A stretch of 64,000 nt of DNA from Tetradesmus obliquus (taxonomy: Eukaryota; Chlorophyta; Chlorophyceae; Sphaeropleales; Scenedesmaceae). A program made the translations under genes and the position numbers. Every line of letters starts with the position of its first letter. Positions within the stretch are counted from its first letter, which is position 1. The DNA lies in NCBI GenBank assembly GCA_030272155.1, contig CP126201.1, positions 5,159,753 through 5,223,752 on the forward strand, read 5' to 3'. Shown one piece after another: positions 12,133 to 23,400 of this stretch. Under the pieces are notes generated by a model. It ran no database searches and was not told the DNA's origin. It saw nothing but the letters and a program-made list of their open reading frames with translations.

Positions 12133-13073
12133 TTGCGCTTCTTCAGGGCCTTAGCTGCAACACTGCTGCCCTCCAGATCCTTGCCCTGCTGCTGAGCTGC
12201 CTTGGCCTCTGCAGTTGGCAGCATCGCCAACAAGCCCTTTCCAGCGTCCTTGCGCAGCTGCTCAACAGTTGCGCGCTCCCCTGTCTCGAGGGCCTTGCCC
12301 AGCGCAGTTCCCTGCAGGACACCATGAGTAGCAGCAGATGCAGCGGCATGCATACCTGTCAGACATGTTGAATGAGCTTGAAGTACACAGAGCAACATGA
12401 GCCCCGACCAGCGTATCCTGCAGGGAAACAGGTGAAGCAGCAGCTGCAGCGGCATGCACATAAGCCAAGTGCTGCCTGAATGAACAGCTTGGTGAAGAGC
12501 ACTGTGCAAGAGCGACAGTTATGTTGCAACACTTTGTCATTGAACTGCAACAAAACGCCATCGGTGCACAACTTCACTTACCTTCGCCTCCTTGAACCAA
12601 AATATACGCGCCCGTGCTGTCTGCGGATCACATCATGTGGACCGAGCCCTTTAGGGTTGGCTCACAGGCTCATTGGGCGCATTCTAAAATGCATACCAGG
12701 ATAAAGCGAACAAGTAAACCAGCACCCTGAAACACAATAACACTTACCCTCGACAGTCCCAGCCGCTCCCGTGCTGCAGGAGCCATGTTGCGCCTCCCCA
12801 GCATCTCAGCCATCCTACTCCAAGCAGCACCGCCTGGCGAGCCCTTGTCAGCACCAGCCTCGCTGGCTATGGCAGGCTTGGCTGAAGACGGTGGGTGCTG
12901 GTCATGCACAGCAGGCCTGCTGTGCGCTGTGCTAGGGGTGCGACCTACACCTGCAGCAGCTGTAGCAGCTGATGCCTCACCGCTGGCGAAGCTCTGCGTC
13001 TGACGCTGTTGCACCTGCTGCTGCTGGTGCTGCTGCTGCTGGTATGCTTGCGACTGTCTGTCAGCGCTGCGCA

Positions 13074-13107
<34 letters not shown>

Positions 13108-15897
13108 AACAGTACGGCTGATGCTGCTGCTTGTTTGCAATGGTGTCGCCTGCTGCAGCTGCTGCTGCTGCTGCTGTTGCTGCAGCTGCTGCTGCTGCTG
13201 AGCCGCACTGCTGCTGCTGCTGCTTGTTTGCAACGCTGGCGCCTGCTGCTGCTGCTGCTGCTGCTGCTGCAGCTGCCGCTGCTGCAGCTGCCGCTGCTGC
13301 TTCTCAAGAGCCTTGTCCAGCACTGCATCTAGGGGATCTAGCTCTTCACCTGCATCTGCCGCCACAGCAGCCATGCTGCCGGTGCTGACACTAGCAGTGC
13401 TGAGTCTGCCTGCTGGCGCTGCCCCGGGAGCCGAATCGAGCCCTGCCTCAGTCACTGCACCACCACCTGAGTCCTGCATGCTGCCAGGTGCCTAAAGCGG
13501 GGTTGATCAATATAGCACAGGGCACATCGTGTTACTTTCACGAACATGAGCGAAGACGACTGCAAGAGAGCGCACTGCTGGCTAAACAAATGCCAATACA
13601 CCAAGAAAGAACAAGTGCAGATGAACACCAATTGTCATGTGATCTGAGCATCCTTGAAAACACAGGGGCTGCAGTAGCTGTGGTTGCTATCATTGCTGCA
13701 TTCTGCATGGCATTGAACGCCTCTGCCTGGCCTATGCTGCCAAACATGGGTTTACCCACCTGAAGCTGGCCTGCGGGTGTTGTGCCACCTCCAGTGCTGT
13801 CTGGTGCCTTCTGCCATACAGTGGGCATGGCATGCATGTCACGTGCAGAGGAGGACGACACAAACCGGCAAGCTCAGCAAGTGTGTGAGTTATGAGTTGT
13901 TCAAGTCCTTCAGCGGGGTACAAACGACAGGGTGATTATGCTGCATCGATTGCTGCCGACTGCCCGACTCAAAGGTGCTGTATCTGCCAAAGCAGAATGT
14001 GCACTTTCCTCAACGTCAGCAACTACCAACGTACACCTCGTCAACCTTGCAGAGCCATGAAGCTGCCAACAGGCTCATGTTAACAAGTTTCTGTCCAAGC
14101 ATGGTTGTTCATCACTTCACCTGTACTGGGAACCAGCAGTCAACTAGGCTGACTGGGCCTGGCTGCTGGCCGGTCATGGCCTCCTCTGCGCTGACAGCTG
14201 CCGCCAGCTGACGTGCTGTTACACCCTGTGCTGTGCCTGCATGCTGTTTGTCGGCAAACTCGGCCAACGGCCTGAACTCATCTGGCAGCGGCGCAGGCTG
14301 CTCATGCCGCCGCTGGTAGAGGTCCCAATACTTCTGCTTCCATGCATCTGCTGCTGCTTCAGCCTCGCTGAGGTTCTTGCGTTTGTTGGCACTAGCTGGC
14401 ACTGCTGCTGCCGCTGCTGCGTTCGCTGCTTGCAGAACACCCTCTGCTGCCTCTTCGCCCAAGCTGCCCTCTTCGAGTGCATTGGCTGCCGCTACAAGAG
14501 CACCTGCCGTCAGAGCGTCAGCGGCAGCATGGGCGTTCTCGATGCTCTTGGCCTGCTGGCAGGCCTTCCTGCAGCAGCAGCAGCAGCAGCAGCAAGAGGT
14601 TTGCAGCGATTGATGTATTTGGAATCCTTTCTGTGATCATCAGTGGTCCTCCAGGTGCTGTACGCTGCTGCTGCAGTGAGATAGCAAGTAGGGATGATAC
14701 AAATGCCCTTGCCCTGGCTGCCACTTTCCCATGCCGCCACTACTACTGCGCATCTCTTAGCACTGTACAGCAAGAAGACACATGGGAATGCCTGCCACAT
14801 CTAGTTTTCAGGCCTTTTGTCACTTGCCTGTTAATCAACCTCACAGCATCCGTGGGGCTCATGCCACAGCCGCGCTGCAGCACCAGGCTGATGGCATCCT
14901 TCAGTGGCACCCACTGCAGGCCCTCGCCATCAGATGCCGTGATGAACTGCCCCTTGAAGCTGCTGGATGGATAGTCAATCTCGGGCTGGCTCTCGCTCTC
15001 GCCCTCGTCCTCCAGATCGTCTTCGTTGGTCTTGAGCACCTGCAAGGCACAAAGCAAACAGGTTGCTGCCCGCATGCCGTAACATGCAAGTGCTGCCACT
15101 TCAGCTGCATCTTGTTCACTGCGCGACTTATGGTGGGGTTCTAAGACATTGCAGCTGCTGTTCACAACACCATGTGGGGATACCAGTGGACTGCGCATGA
15201 ATACGCTCTTGTCCATCAATGCTCTGCTAGCTGGTGGGTGTGCTGCTGTCTCTTTGCAGCTGCAGGCGTACATCTGTAGACGTGCATGCTAGAGAGGTGT
15301 ATCATGTAGCTGATCCCACCCGAATAGTCATTGTGTGCATCGGCCACATCTTGAATGCTATGTCGAGCAGCTTGTTTGGCGTTGGCGGCCCTGTCAGTGC
15401 TGCTGCTGTGCTGCTGCTGGCCCTCCTGCCTCTACTTTCGGCCTTGCTGGCACCTGCAGCGCATCGTATCAACAAGACGCTGAACGTTGTACAAACGACA
15501 GCAGCACTTTACAGTGGGTGAGGTTGGCTGTGTGGAGCAGCTGCCTGCAGCTAGGCCCTTCACCTGCAGGTGCCGCAGCTGTGGCCCTCCCCTTGCTTGC
15601 CACCTTGCCCAGCACCTGCAGCTGCAGCCGCAGCTGACCCTCTTCTACTGTGGAAACCGCTAATGCGTTACCCTGCAGCACGTTCTTGAGGCACCTCTGC
15701 AGGGGAATTACTGCGCCGTTTGTGCTGGAGATCTGAATGTCGTCCTGGCTTTCTACGCCTGTTTCCTGCCTGATCACGGACAGCACCTCCGCGAGAACTT
15801 CTTCTAATGTGTCTGAATCATTGTAAAGCCAAGCGATTTTGAAAGGAGTGCCACCGTCGATGGCAAACACAATCTCCCTGATCATTGTTCCTGCCAT
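11793..15897 (-). CDS. unknown 820-residue nuclear-type protein, ubiquitin-like N-terminus possible
   Basis: Eight exons close in frame: 15564-15897, 15320-15453, 14828-15039, 14121-14568, 13760-13810, 12748-13473, 12582-12620, 11793-12311 (TAG). The third intron uses a GC-AG donor (AG|GCAAGT); exon 7 is a 39-nt microexon (TARARIFWFKEAK). The first ~85 residues (MIREIVFAIDGG, then TLEEVLAEV, then DDIQISSTNGAVIPL) look like a small beta-grasp domain, but this is only an impression. Further on come an Asp/Glu-rich segment, an Ala-rich helical part with basic KRK, a long poly-Gln region with LDPLDAVLDKALEKQ, and a C-terminus with KKRK, poly-Ala and alternating Lys-rich and Glu/Ser-rich tracts typical of nuclear or nucleolar proteins. 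I do not recognise the family. The start could be the ATG at 15897 or the one at 15885. Confidence 0.7.
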
Positions 15898-16356
15898 GAT
15901 CTCCACCACCGATCATTAGCAACGCAACCGAAACAAAACGTGCTGCGAGAAACAAACCGGTCACATCTGCGGGGGGGACTCCAGGAGGGGAAGCATCCGC
16001 CATCTGGATCTGGGGTTTGAACTACAGAGCAGTTACATAACATCTCGAGTCATAAATGGCCAGCTTTGCCTTGTAGAAGAAGAAGACTAGCATATCAAAG
16101 GTGTTAATTGATCCCCATGTGGCTGGAACAGTTGGTCTGAGTGTACCTCTCACATGATGTGCCGTCTTCAGTTGTGCACAAAGGGCTGCACCTGCGCGAG
16201 CTGCACATGCAGCACCTACATCTGTAAGGAATTGTCAGCAGAACCCACTGCTGTTATGCAGCTGTGTCACCAACTTACCGCTGCACATGTGTGTGTGCAT
16301 GCAACAAGCGTGAGGCAGCCATGAACAGGTCATCCGCTCCACCACAGCAGCAAATC
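15898..16356. other. intergenic, upstream of the unknown 820-residue gene
   Basis: This is the likely promoter region of the minus-strand gene starting at 15897. No TATA-like or other motif stands out, and no gene is seen. Confidence 0.4.
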
Positions 16357-19300
16357 AGCGCTGCTCTCAACAGGCATAACAGGAGCACGCGCTGCGCAGC
16401 ACGGCTGCAGCTTGCGCTTTCTTGTGAGTGGCACCTGTTTGGAGGCTTGTTGCGTGCATGCTGTGGCAGCCGGGTGTGCTAAGAGTGTCTAGCAGTGCTG
16501 TGGATGCAGTGTTGCCGCTGCAGCTGCTGCGCAACGCCAGCAGGTGGCAGGGGCATGTGTAAGCAAGCGGTGTTCAAGCGCGCACGCCGCCAGCAGCTGC
16601 CGGCCTGCATGGCGCCTCCTTCACCAGCACGGCTGATCCGCGCTGCTCTCAACAGGCATAACAGGAGCACGCGCTGCGCAGCACGGCTGCAGCTTGCGCT
16701 TTCTTGTGAGCGGCACCTGTTTGGAGGCTTGTTGCGTGCATGCTGTGGCAGCCGGGTGTGCTAAGAGTGTCTAGCAGTGCTGTGGATGCAGTGTTGCCGC
16801 TGCAGCTGCTGCGCAACGCCAGCAGGTGGCAGGGGCATGTGTAAGCAAGCGGTGTTCAAGCGCGCACGCCGCCAGCAGCTGCCGGCCTGCATGGCGCCTC
16901 CTTCACCAGCACGGCTGATCCGCGCTGCTCTCAACAGGCATAACAGGAGCACGCGCTGCGCAGCACGGCTGCAGCTTGCGCTTTCTTGTGAGCGGCACCT
17001 GTTTGGAGGCTTGTTGCGTGCATGCTGTGGCAGCCGGGTGTGCTAAGAGTGTCTAGCAGTGCTGTGGATGCAGTGTTGCCGCTGCAGCTGCTGCGCAACG
17101 CCAGCAGGTGGCAGGGGCATGTGTAAGCAAGCGGTGTTCAAGCGCGCACGCCGCCAGCAGCTGCCGGCCTGCATGGCGCCTCCTTCACCAGCACGGCTGA
17201 TCCGCGCTGCTCTCAACAGGCATAACAGGAGCACGCGCTGCGCAGCACGGCTGCAGCTTGCGCTTTCTTGTGAGCGGCACCTGTATGGAGGCTTGTTGCG
17301 TGCATGCTGTGGCAGCCGGGTGTGCTAAGAGTGTCTAGCAGTGCTGTGGATGCAGTGTTGCCGCTGCAGCTGCTGCGCAACGCCAGCAGGTGGCAGGGGC
17401 ATGTGTAAGCAAGCGGTGTTCAAGCGCGCACGCCGCCAGCAGCTGCCGGCCTGCATGGCGCCTCCTTCACCAGCACGGCTGATCCGCGCTGCTCTCAACA
17501 GGCATAACAGGAGCACGCGCTGCGCAGCACGGCTGCAGCTTGCGCTTTCTTGTGAGCGGCACCTGTTTGGAGGCTTGTTGCGTGCATGCTGTGGCAGCCG
17601 GGTGTGCTAAGAGTGTCTAGCAGTGCTGTGGATGCAGTGTTGCCGCTGCAGCTGCTGCGCAACGCCAGCAGGTGGCAGGGGCATGTGTAAGCAAGCGGTG
17701 TTCAAGCGCGCACGCCGCCAGCAGCTGCCGGCCTGCATGGCGCCTCCTTCACCAGCACGGCTGATCCGCGCTGCTCTCAACAGGCATAACAGGAGCACGC
17801 GCTGCGCAGCACGGCTGCAGCTTGCGCTTTCTTGTGAGCGGCACCTGTTTGGAGGCTTGTTGCGTGCATGCTGTGGCAGCCGGGTGTGCTAAGAGTGTCT
17901 AGCAGTGCTGTGGATGCAGTGTTGCCGCTGCAGCTGCTGCGCAACGCCAGCAGGTGGCAGGGGCATGTGTAAGCAAGCGGTGTTCAAGCGCGCACGCCGC
18001 CAGCAGCTGCCGGCCTGCATGGCGCCTCCTTCACCAGCACGGCTGATCCGCGCTGCTCTCAACAGGCATAACAGGAGCACGCGCTGCGCAGCACGGCTGC
18101 AGCTTGCGCTTTCTTGTGAGCGGCACCTGTATGGAGGCTTGTTGCGTGCATGCTGTGGCAGCCGGGTGTGCTAAGAGTGTCTAGCAGTGCTGTGGATGCA
18201 GTGTTGCCGCTGCAGCTGCTGCGCAACGCCAGCAGGTGGCAGGGGCATGTGTAAGCAAGCGGTGTTCAAGCGCGCACGCCGCCAGCAGCTGCCGGCCTGC
18301 ATGGCGCCTCCTTCACCAGCACGGCTGATCCGCGCTGCTCTCAACAGGCATAACAGGAGCACGCGCTGCGCAGCACGGCTGCAGCTTGCGCTTTCTTGTG
18401 AGCGGCACCTGTTTGGAGGCTTGTTGCGTGCATGCTGTGGCAGCCGGGTGTGCTAAGAGTGTCTAGCAGTGCTGTGGATGCAGTGTTGCCGCTGCAGCTG
18501 CTGCGCAACGCCAGCAGGTGGCAGGGGCATGTGTAAGCAAGCGGTGTTCAAGCGCGCACGCCGCCAGCAGCTGCCGGCCTGCATGGCGCCTCCTTCACCA
18601 GCACGGCTGATCCGCGCTGCTCTCAACAGGCATAACAGGAGCACGCGCTGCGCAGCACGGCTGCAGCTTGCGCTTTCTTGTGAGCGGCACCTGTTTGGAG
18701 GCTTGTTGCGTGCATGCTGTGGCAGCCGGGTGTGCTAAGAGTGTCTAGCAGTGCTGTGGATGCAGTGTTGCCGCTGCAGCTGCTGCGCAACGCCAGCAGG
18801 TGGCAGGGGCATGTGTAAGCAAGCGGTGTTCAAGCGCGCACGCCGCCAGCAGCTGCCGGCCTGCATGGCGCCTCCTTCACCAGCACGGCTGATCCGCGCT
18901 GCTCTCAACAGGCATAACAGGAGCACGCGCTGCGCAGCACGGCTGCAGCTTGCGCTTTCTTGTGAGCGGCACCTGTTTGGAGGCTTGTTGCGTGCATGCT
19001 GTGGCAGCCGGGTGTGCTAAGAGTGTCTAGCAGTGCTGTGGATGCAGTGTTGCCGCTGCAGCTGCTGCGCAACGCCAGCAGGTGGCAGGGGCATGTGTAA
19101 GCAAGCGGTGTTCAAGCGTGCACGCCGCCAGCAGCTGCCAGCCTGCGATGGCACCTCCTTCACCAGCACGGCTGATCCGTGCTGCTCTCAACAGGCATAA
19201 CAGGAGCACGCGCTGCGCAGCACGGCTGCAGCTTGTGCTTTCTTGTGAGCGGCACCTGTTTGGAGGCTTGTTGCGTGCATGCTGTGGCAGCCGGGTGTGC

Positions 19301-19542
19301 TAAGAGTGTCTAGCAGTGCTGTGGATGCAGTGTTGCCGCTGCAGCTGCTGCGCAACGCCAGCAGGTGGCAGGGGCATGTGTAAGCAAGCGGTGTTCAAGC
19401 GTGCACGCCGCCAGCAGCTGCCGGCCTGCGATGGCACCTCCTTCACCAGCACGGCTGATCCGCGCTGCTCTCAACAGGCATAACAGGAGCACGCGCTGCG
19501 CAGCACGGCTGCAACTTGCGCTTTCTTGTGAGCGGCACCTGC
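16357..19542. repeat. 282-bp tandem satellite array, ~11.3 copies
   Basis: Exact-period 282-bp units run from 16357 to 19542, nearly identical except for the first and last two copies. The last full copies differ by small changes (CGTGCACG for CGCGCACG; GCGATGGCACC for GCATGGCGCC). A T/A variant in CTGTTTGG versus CTGTATGG recurs three units apart (17284 and 18130), which marks a three-unit higher-order duplication. The period is a multiple of three, so each unit shows an 89-codon (+) and a 63-codon (-) open frame; these are by-products of the repeat, with no gene-like signal. Confidence 0.95.
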
Positions 19543-20488
19543 CAGGCTTCAAGTTGAAGGCTTGTTGCGATAGCCCTACAAGCATGCTATGGCAGTCTTG
19601 TCTCTTAACAATGTCTTGCAGTGCTGTTGATGCAGATTGCATCAAATGCAGTGCACCTGCAGGTGTTATGCACAATTTTACCATATGTGCATGTGCTATG
19701 CATCACCACGCAGAATGGTTCTGTGCTGGCCCATACATCACCTGCATTGTGTGCTTTGATTGCTGGTTTGCATATTGTGACCGTGCAGCACGATCATGAC
19801 TGTTAGCATGTGTTGATATAGCAGCGTTGCTACCAGCTTGCTGTATGACGTGCCGGCTCAAGTGCTGAACTGCACGTCAATAGCCATTGGCCGCTATGAA
19901 AGCTATGTATGCAGAGTTGAGACGCCTGCCAGGTTGCCTGAGCAGCAGCGCAATGTTTTGGCAATGACTGACTCTTCTTGGTGTTGCGCTCTCAAGCCCT
20001 TGACTACAAGCCAAGCTATGATAGCTCAGCGCGCACCAGCACGCGTATGTACACATAGTTCATGGTTCAAACACAGTCATTACATGACACGCTCAGCAAA
20101 CTTTCACATAAAGGAACCACAGATGTGGAGTACTCCACCTACTGGTAGGTGGCATGCAGCAGCCCCTGCACTGCAGGTGGCACCAGATACTGCAGCGCAC
20201 ACGCACCAGGCAGACACGCGCTGCCATGTAAGCCCTGAACTAATATCTGCAGCGCACACGCACCAGGCAGACACGCGCTGCCGTGTAAGGCCTGAACTAA
20301 TATCTGCAGCGCACACGCACGAGGCAGACACGCGCTGCCATGTAAGCCCTGAACCAGCTGCAGCAGCACCCACGCACCAAGCAAACACACGCTGACATGC
20401 AAACCTAGCTCAATGCACTGTGCATGCCACAATGGTCACAAGCGGCGCTCACAGCGCCTCCACCGATGTACAGCTGCTGCTTGCACAC
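19543..20488. other. intergenic between satellite array and transposase gene
   Basis: No gene is supported. The region contains the degenerate tail of the 282-bp array and a separate 57-bp tandem repeat, then the 3' flank of the transposase gene. Confidence 0.5.
20190..20400. repeat. 57-bp tandem repeat, ~3.7 copies
   Basis: Units begin with TGCAGCGCACACGCACCAGG at 20191, 20248 and 20305, with a diverged fourth copy near 20362. The period is 57 bp, a multiple of three, so a repetitive open frame results on both strands. It lies 3' of the transposase stop at 20489. Confidence 0.9.
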
Positions 20489-23400
20489 CTAGCGCAGCCG
20501 GCCGGCCCCACCAGTTGTGAAGCGGAATGGCACAAAAGCTAGGCTCTTGCCTTCTTCGAATGCGTGCACAAACAGCGGAGCTGCTATGTTCTGCAGCAGG
20601 ACAGGATAGTTCTGGCCTGCAGTGAAAGAGGACTGCAAAATGCCACCCTTGCTGTCCCTGCTCATAGTGCTGAACAGCACCTGATCACAGATGTCAGGGT
20701 CAGTCAATGGCTGCCGGTACGGCAGGAAGTCACACATTGCCAAGCGCAACACCTGCTCACCGGCAGCTGCCGGCAGCGACAAGCGCAGGTAGTACTTCAC
20801 ACGCGCAGCGTACGGCTTGACTTGAGCACCTTCCATGTACAGCACCATCACCCATGTACCGTCCCTACTGCGCGATAGTGGGTACAGCGTGCTCGTCGCA
20901 TAAGTGCCCCCTGGCAACACTGCACGCTGGTACTGCTGCACCACAACCTCATCCCACCTGCCACTCCACCGCTGCCACTCAGCTTGCGTCAGGTTGATGC
21001 GCAGCTTCTCCCTAACAAGGTCCTTCACAGTGCCCCAAGCCTCAGCCCCAAACGGCTTTGGCGCACCCATGAGGTGCCCCTCAGCCCGCAGTACACTGCG
21101 CGGAACACCCAGTGGCGCATCCCTGCCCACATGCTCCTGCCACGTCTGCAGGTTCAGGTGTGCATACTTGAGCCGCGCCCTGCGCAGCGCCCTGGTCACC
21201 ATCTCATCAATGATCATCGTCACCTCTGGGTGCGACTTGGTGCCACCCTTAGAGCGGCCCTTCTTGCCGCCGACCAGCCGCTCAATCCAGAGCTCACCCA
21301 GGGGTGCAGTCAGGCCTCGGGATGCAACTTGCATCAGCAGTTGACAAGCCAACAAGTGGAGGTTGAAGGTGCACAGCTTGCCACCCGAAAGCTCCTGCAG
21401 ACAGTGCATGGTAAATTTGAATCAGCCAGGTGGATGTCATTTGAGAGGAAGCCGCACAGCAGCAGCAGCAGCAGCAGCAGCACCATGCACCACTGCACAA
21501 TGCCTGCCAGCCTACGTTAACTGAGACATGCATGCCAACTGAAAAGATCAACAGACCAAAACAAACTGTTGTCGGCTGCATCCTCGCATGCCACACGATG
21601 GTTGCTACAGCACCAAAGCGGAAAACCTCACATGCAATGCTTGATCAAAAACGTAATGCAGTGCAGCATAACAAGCTCACCCCCTCAGCCGCCTTGCAGT
21701 AGGCCAACAGCTCCTCGTGCGCCTCCATCGCAGCTAGCAGCATGTGGTCCTCGCTGTCAAAGGAGTGGTGGGTCATGTGGAACAAGCCAAAGCGCCGCAG
21801 GTGACCAAAGCTCTTCTTGACAATGTCCGGCTGCAGCACCTCCTCAGAGGTGTTGCCGCTGCGATGCGGACGGAACAGCAGCGGCAGGAAGCACTCCAGG
21901 GCCCGCGCAAAATCTTCAATCTGCCAGGATCCCTTGCTGCTGCTCAGCACATCCCTGGCGGGCCTGTTGAAGTTCGGGTGCAGGCCAATGCCAAGGCCAC
22001 GGACACGGCCCTTGATGATGCGCCTGGACTCATTGGGCACTTGCGGCACCTTGCTCTCCTGCAAGAGACAAAACAAGAAGTGCGCAGAACACGGAAAGCA
22101 GAAAGGCATGTCATGCTGAGACGTGCACTAAACGCAGAGAGAACAAAGGTGGCAGCTAGCAAGCCTGCTAGCAGATGACATCTAAATCTGGGCATGTACA
22201 ACAACACCGCTTTGAGTTGCCAAGCATGCTGAGCGCATGCTGGTTGAACTAATGACATGCTGCAAAGTTTACACTGCATAATATGCAAATGCGTGTGTGT
22301 ACACATATCGTTGTGGTGTAGCGCAAGGTTTTTAGCTGGACACAGAACAGTTTGTGACACTTGCTCACCTGTGCTGCCGCTCCCTTGGCAAAGATGGCCT
22401 CCAGAAAGTCCTTAAACACGCCCAGGAAGAACGCGTGACAGAAGGGCACGATCCACAACCGGTTGGCATCCACCCAGTACAAATCCTCGCTGAGGAAAGG
22501 GCTCAGCCCCTTGAAGGGGGAGTTGTCAGGAGGCTGCACACCAGCAACACGGTACTGCTCTGCAACATGCGCGCGCACGCGGTTCACAAACTCATCCACG
22601 TAGCGGTCATCGCCACCGGCAGTCATGCTGCACGTTTTGCCTGCTCCGTAGCCCTTGGTGATGGCCACTGCATGCCCATACCCTAGATACCGCACCACGT
22701 CATCAACCTTGGTCCCCACCATGATGCAGAAGGGGCAAACCAGGTACGCTGTCCAGGAAGCCACAGTGTACATCAACTTGGCACGCGCAGGGGAGTCCGC
22801 ATACACAGCCCCCAGCACAGCAAAGTGCAGGAAGGCTGTGCCTGCCAAGATGGCGGACGTGTTGGGGTCCCGCTCAGCAGGAGTGACATACACGCCATGA
22901 CCACCTGCAGACAAAGCAGCAGTCATGTGCAGAACAGTAGCAGCACTCAGTAATGGATACAAGTATACAGCATGCCTGTTTTGCCGCTATACCGCCGATA
23001 TTGATGAGAACATCATCAAAGCGGCATCAGCAGCATCAGCAGCAGCAGCAGCAGCGACAGCGGCAGCAGCCGCGCCAGCAAGTACTTCATATATTGCGTA
23101 ACACAACACCTGCGGCACCACCATCACCAGCAGCAGCGGGCGCAGCTGCAGACACACACAGCGCGCCAGTGTCAGTGCTGCAGGCATGCCTACCAAGCAG
23201 CAGCACACCGGATTGAAAGAGAGACAAGTGCCGGCTGTGCACCTGTTGCGAGCATGACATGCAAAGCAGCGCGGATCTGCACATAACACAACTGCTTCCA
23301 AATGCCGCTACACAACGCTGCTGCGCGCACCTGCGCCATCTGAGGCGACGCCGCCACCTCCAATAGCAGCAGCAGCAGTTGCATCACCAGCAGCAGCGGG

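Noticed and set aside
16495..19303. Series of 89-codon (+) and 63-codon (-) open frames repeated every 282 bp
   Set aside because: They are by-products of a satellite whose period is a multiple of three. They lack start context, domain signals and codon-level conservation separate from the DNA repeat.
16357..19542. Possible CRISPR-like array
   Set aside because: Units are contiguous with no unique spacers, and the genome is eukaryotic.
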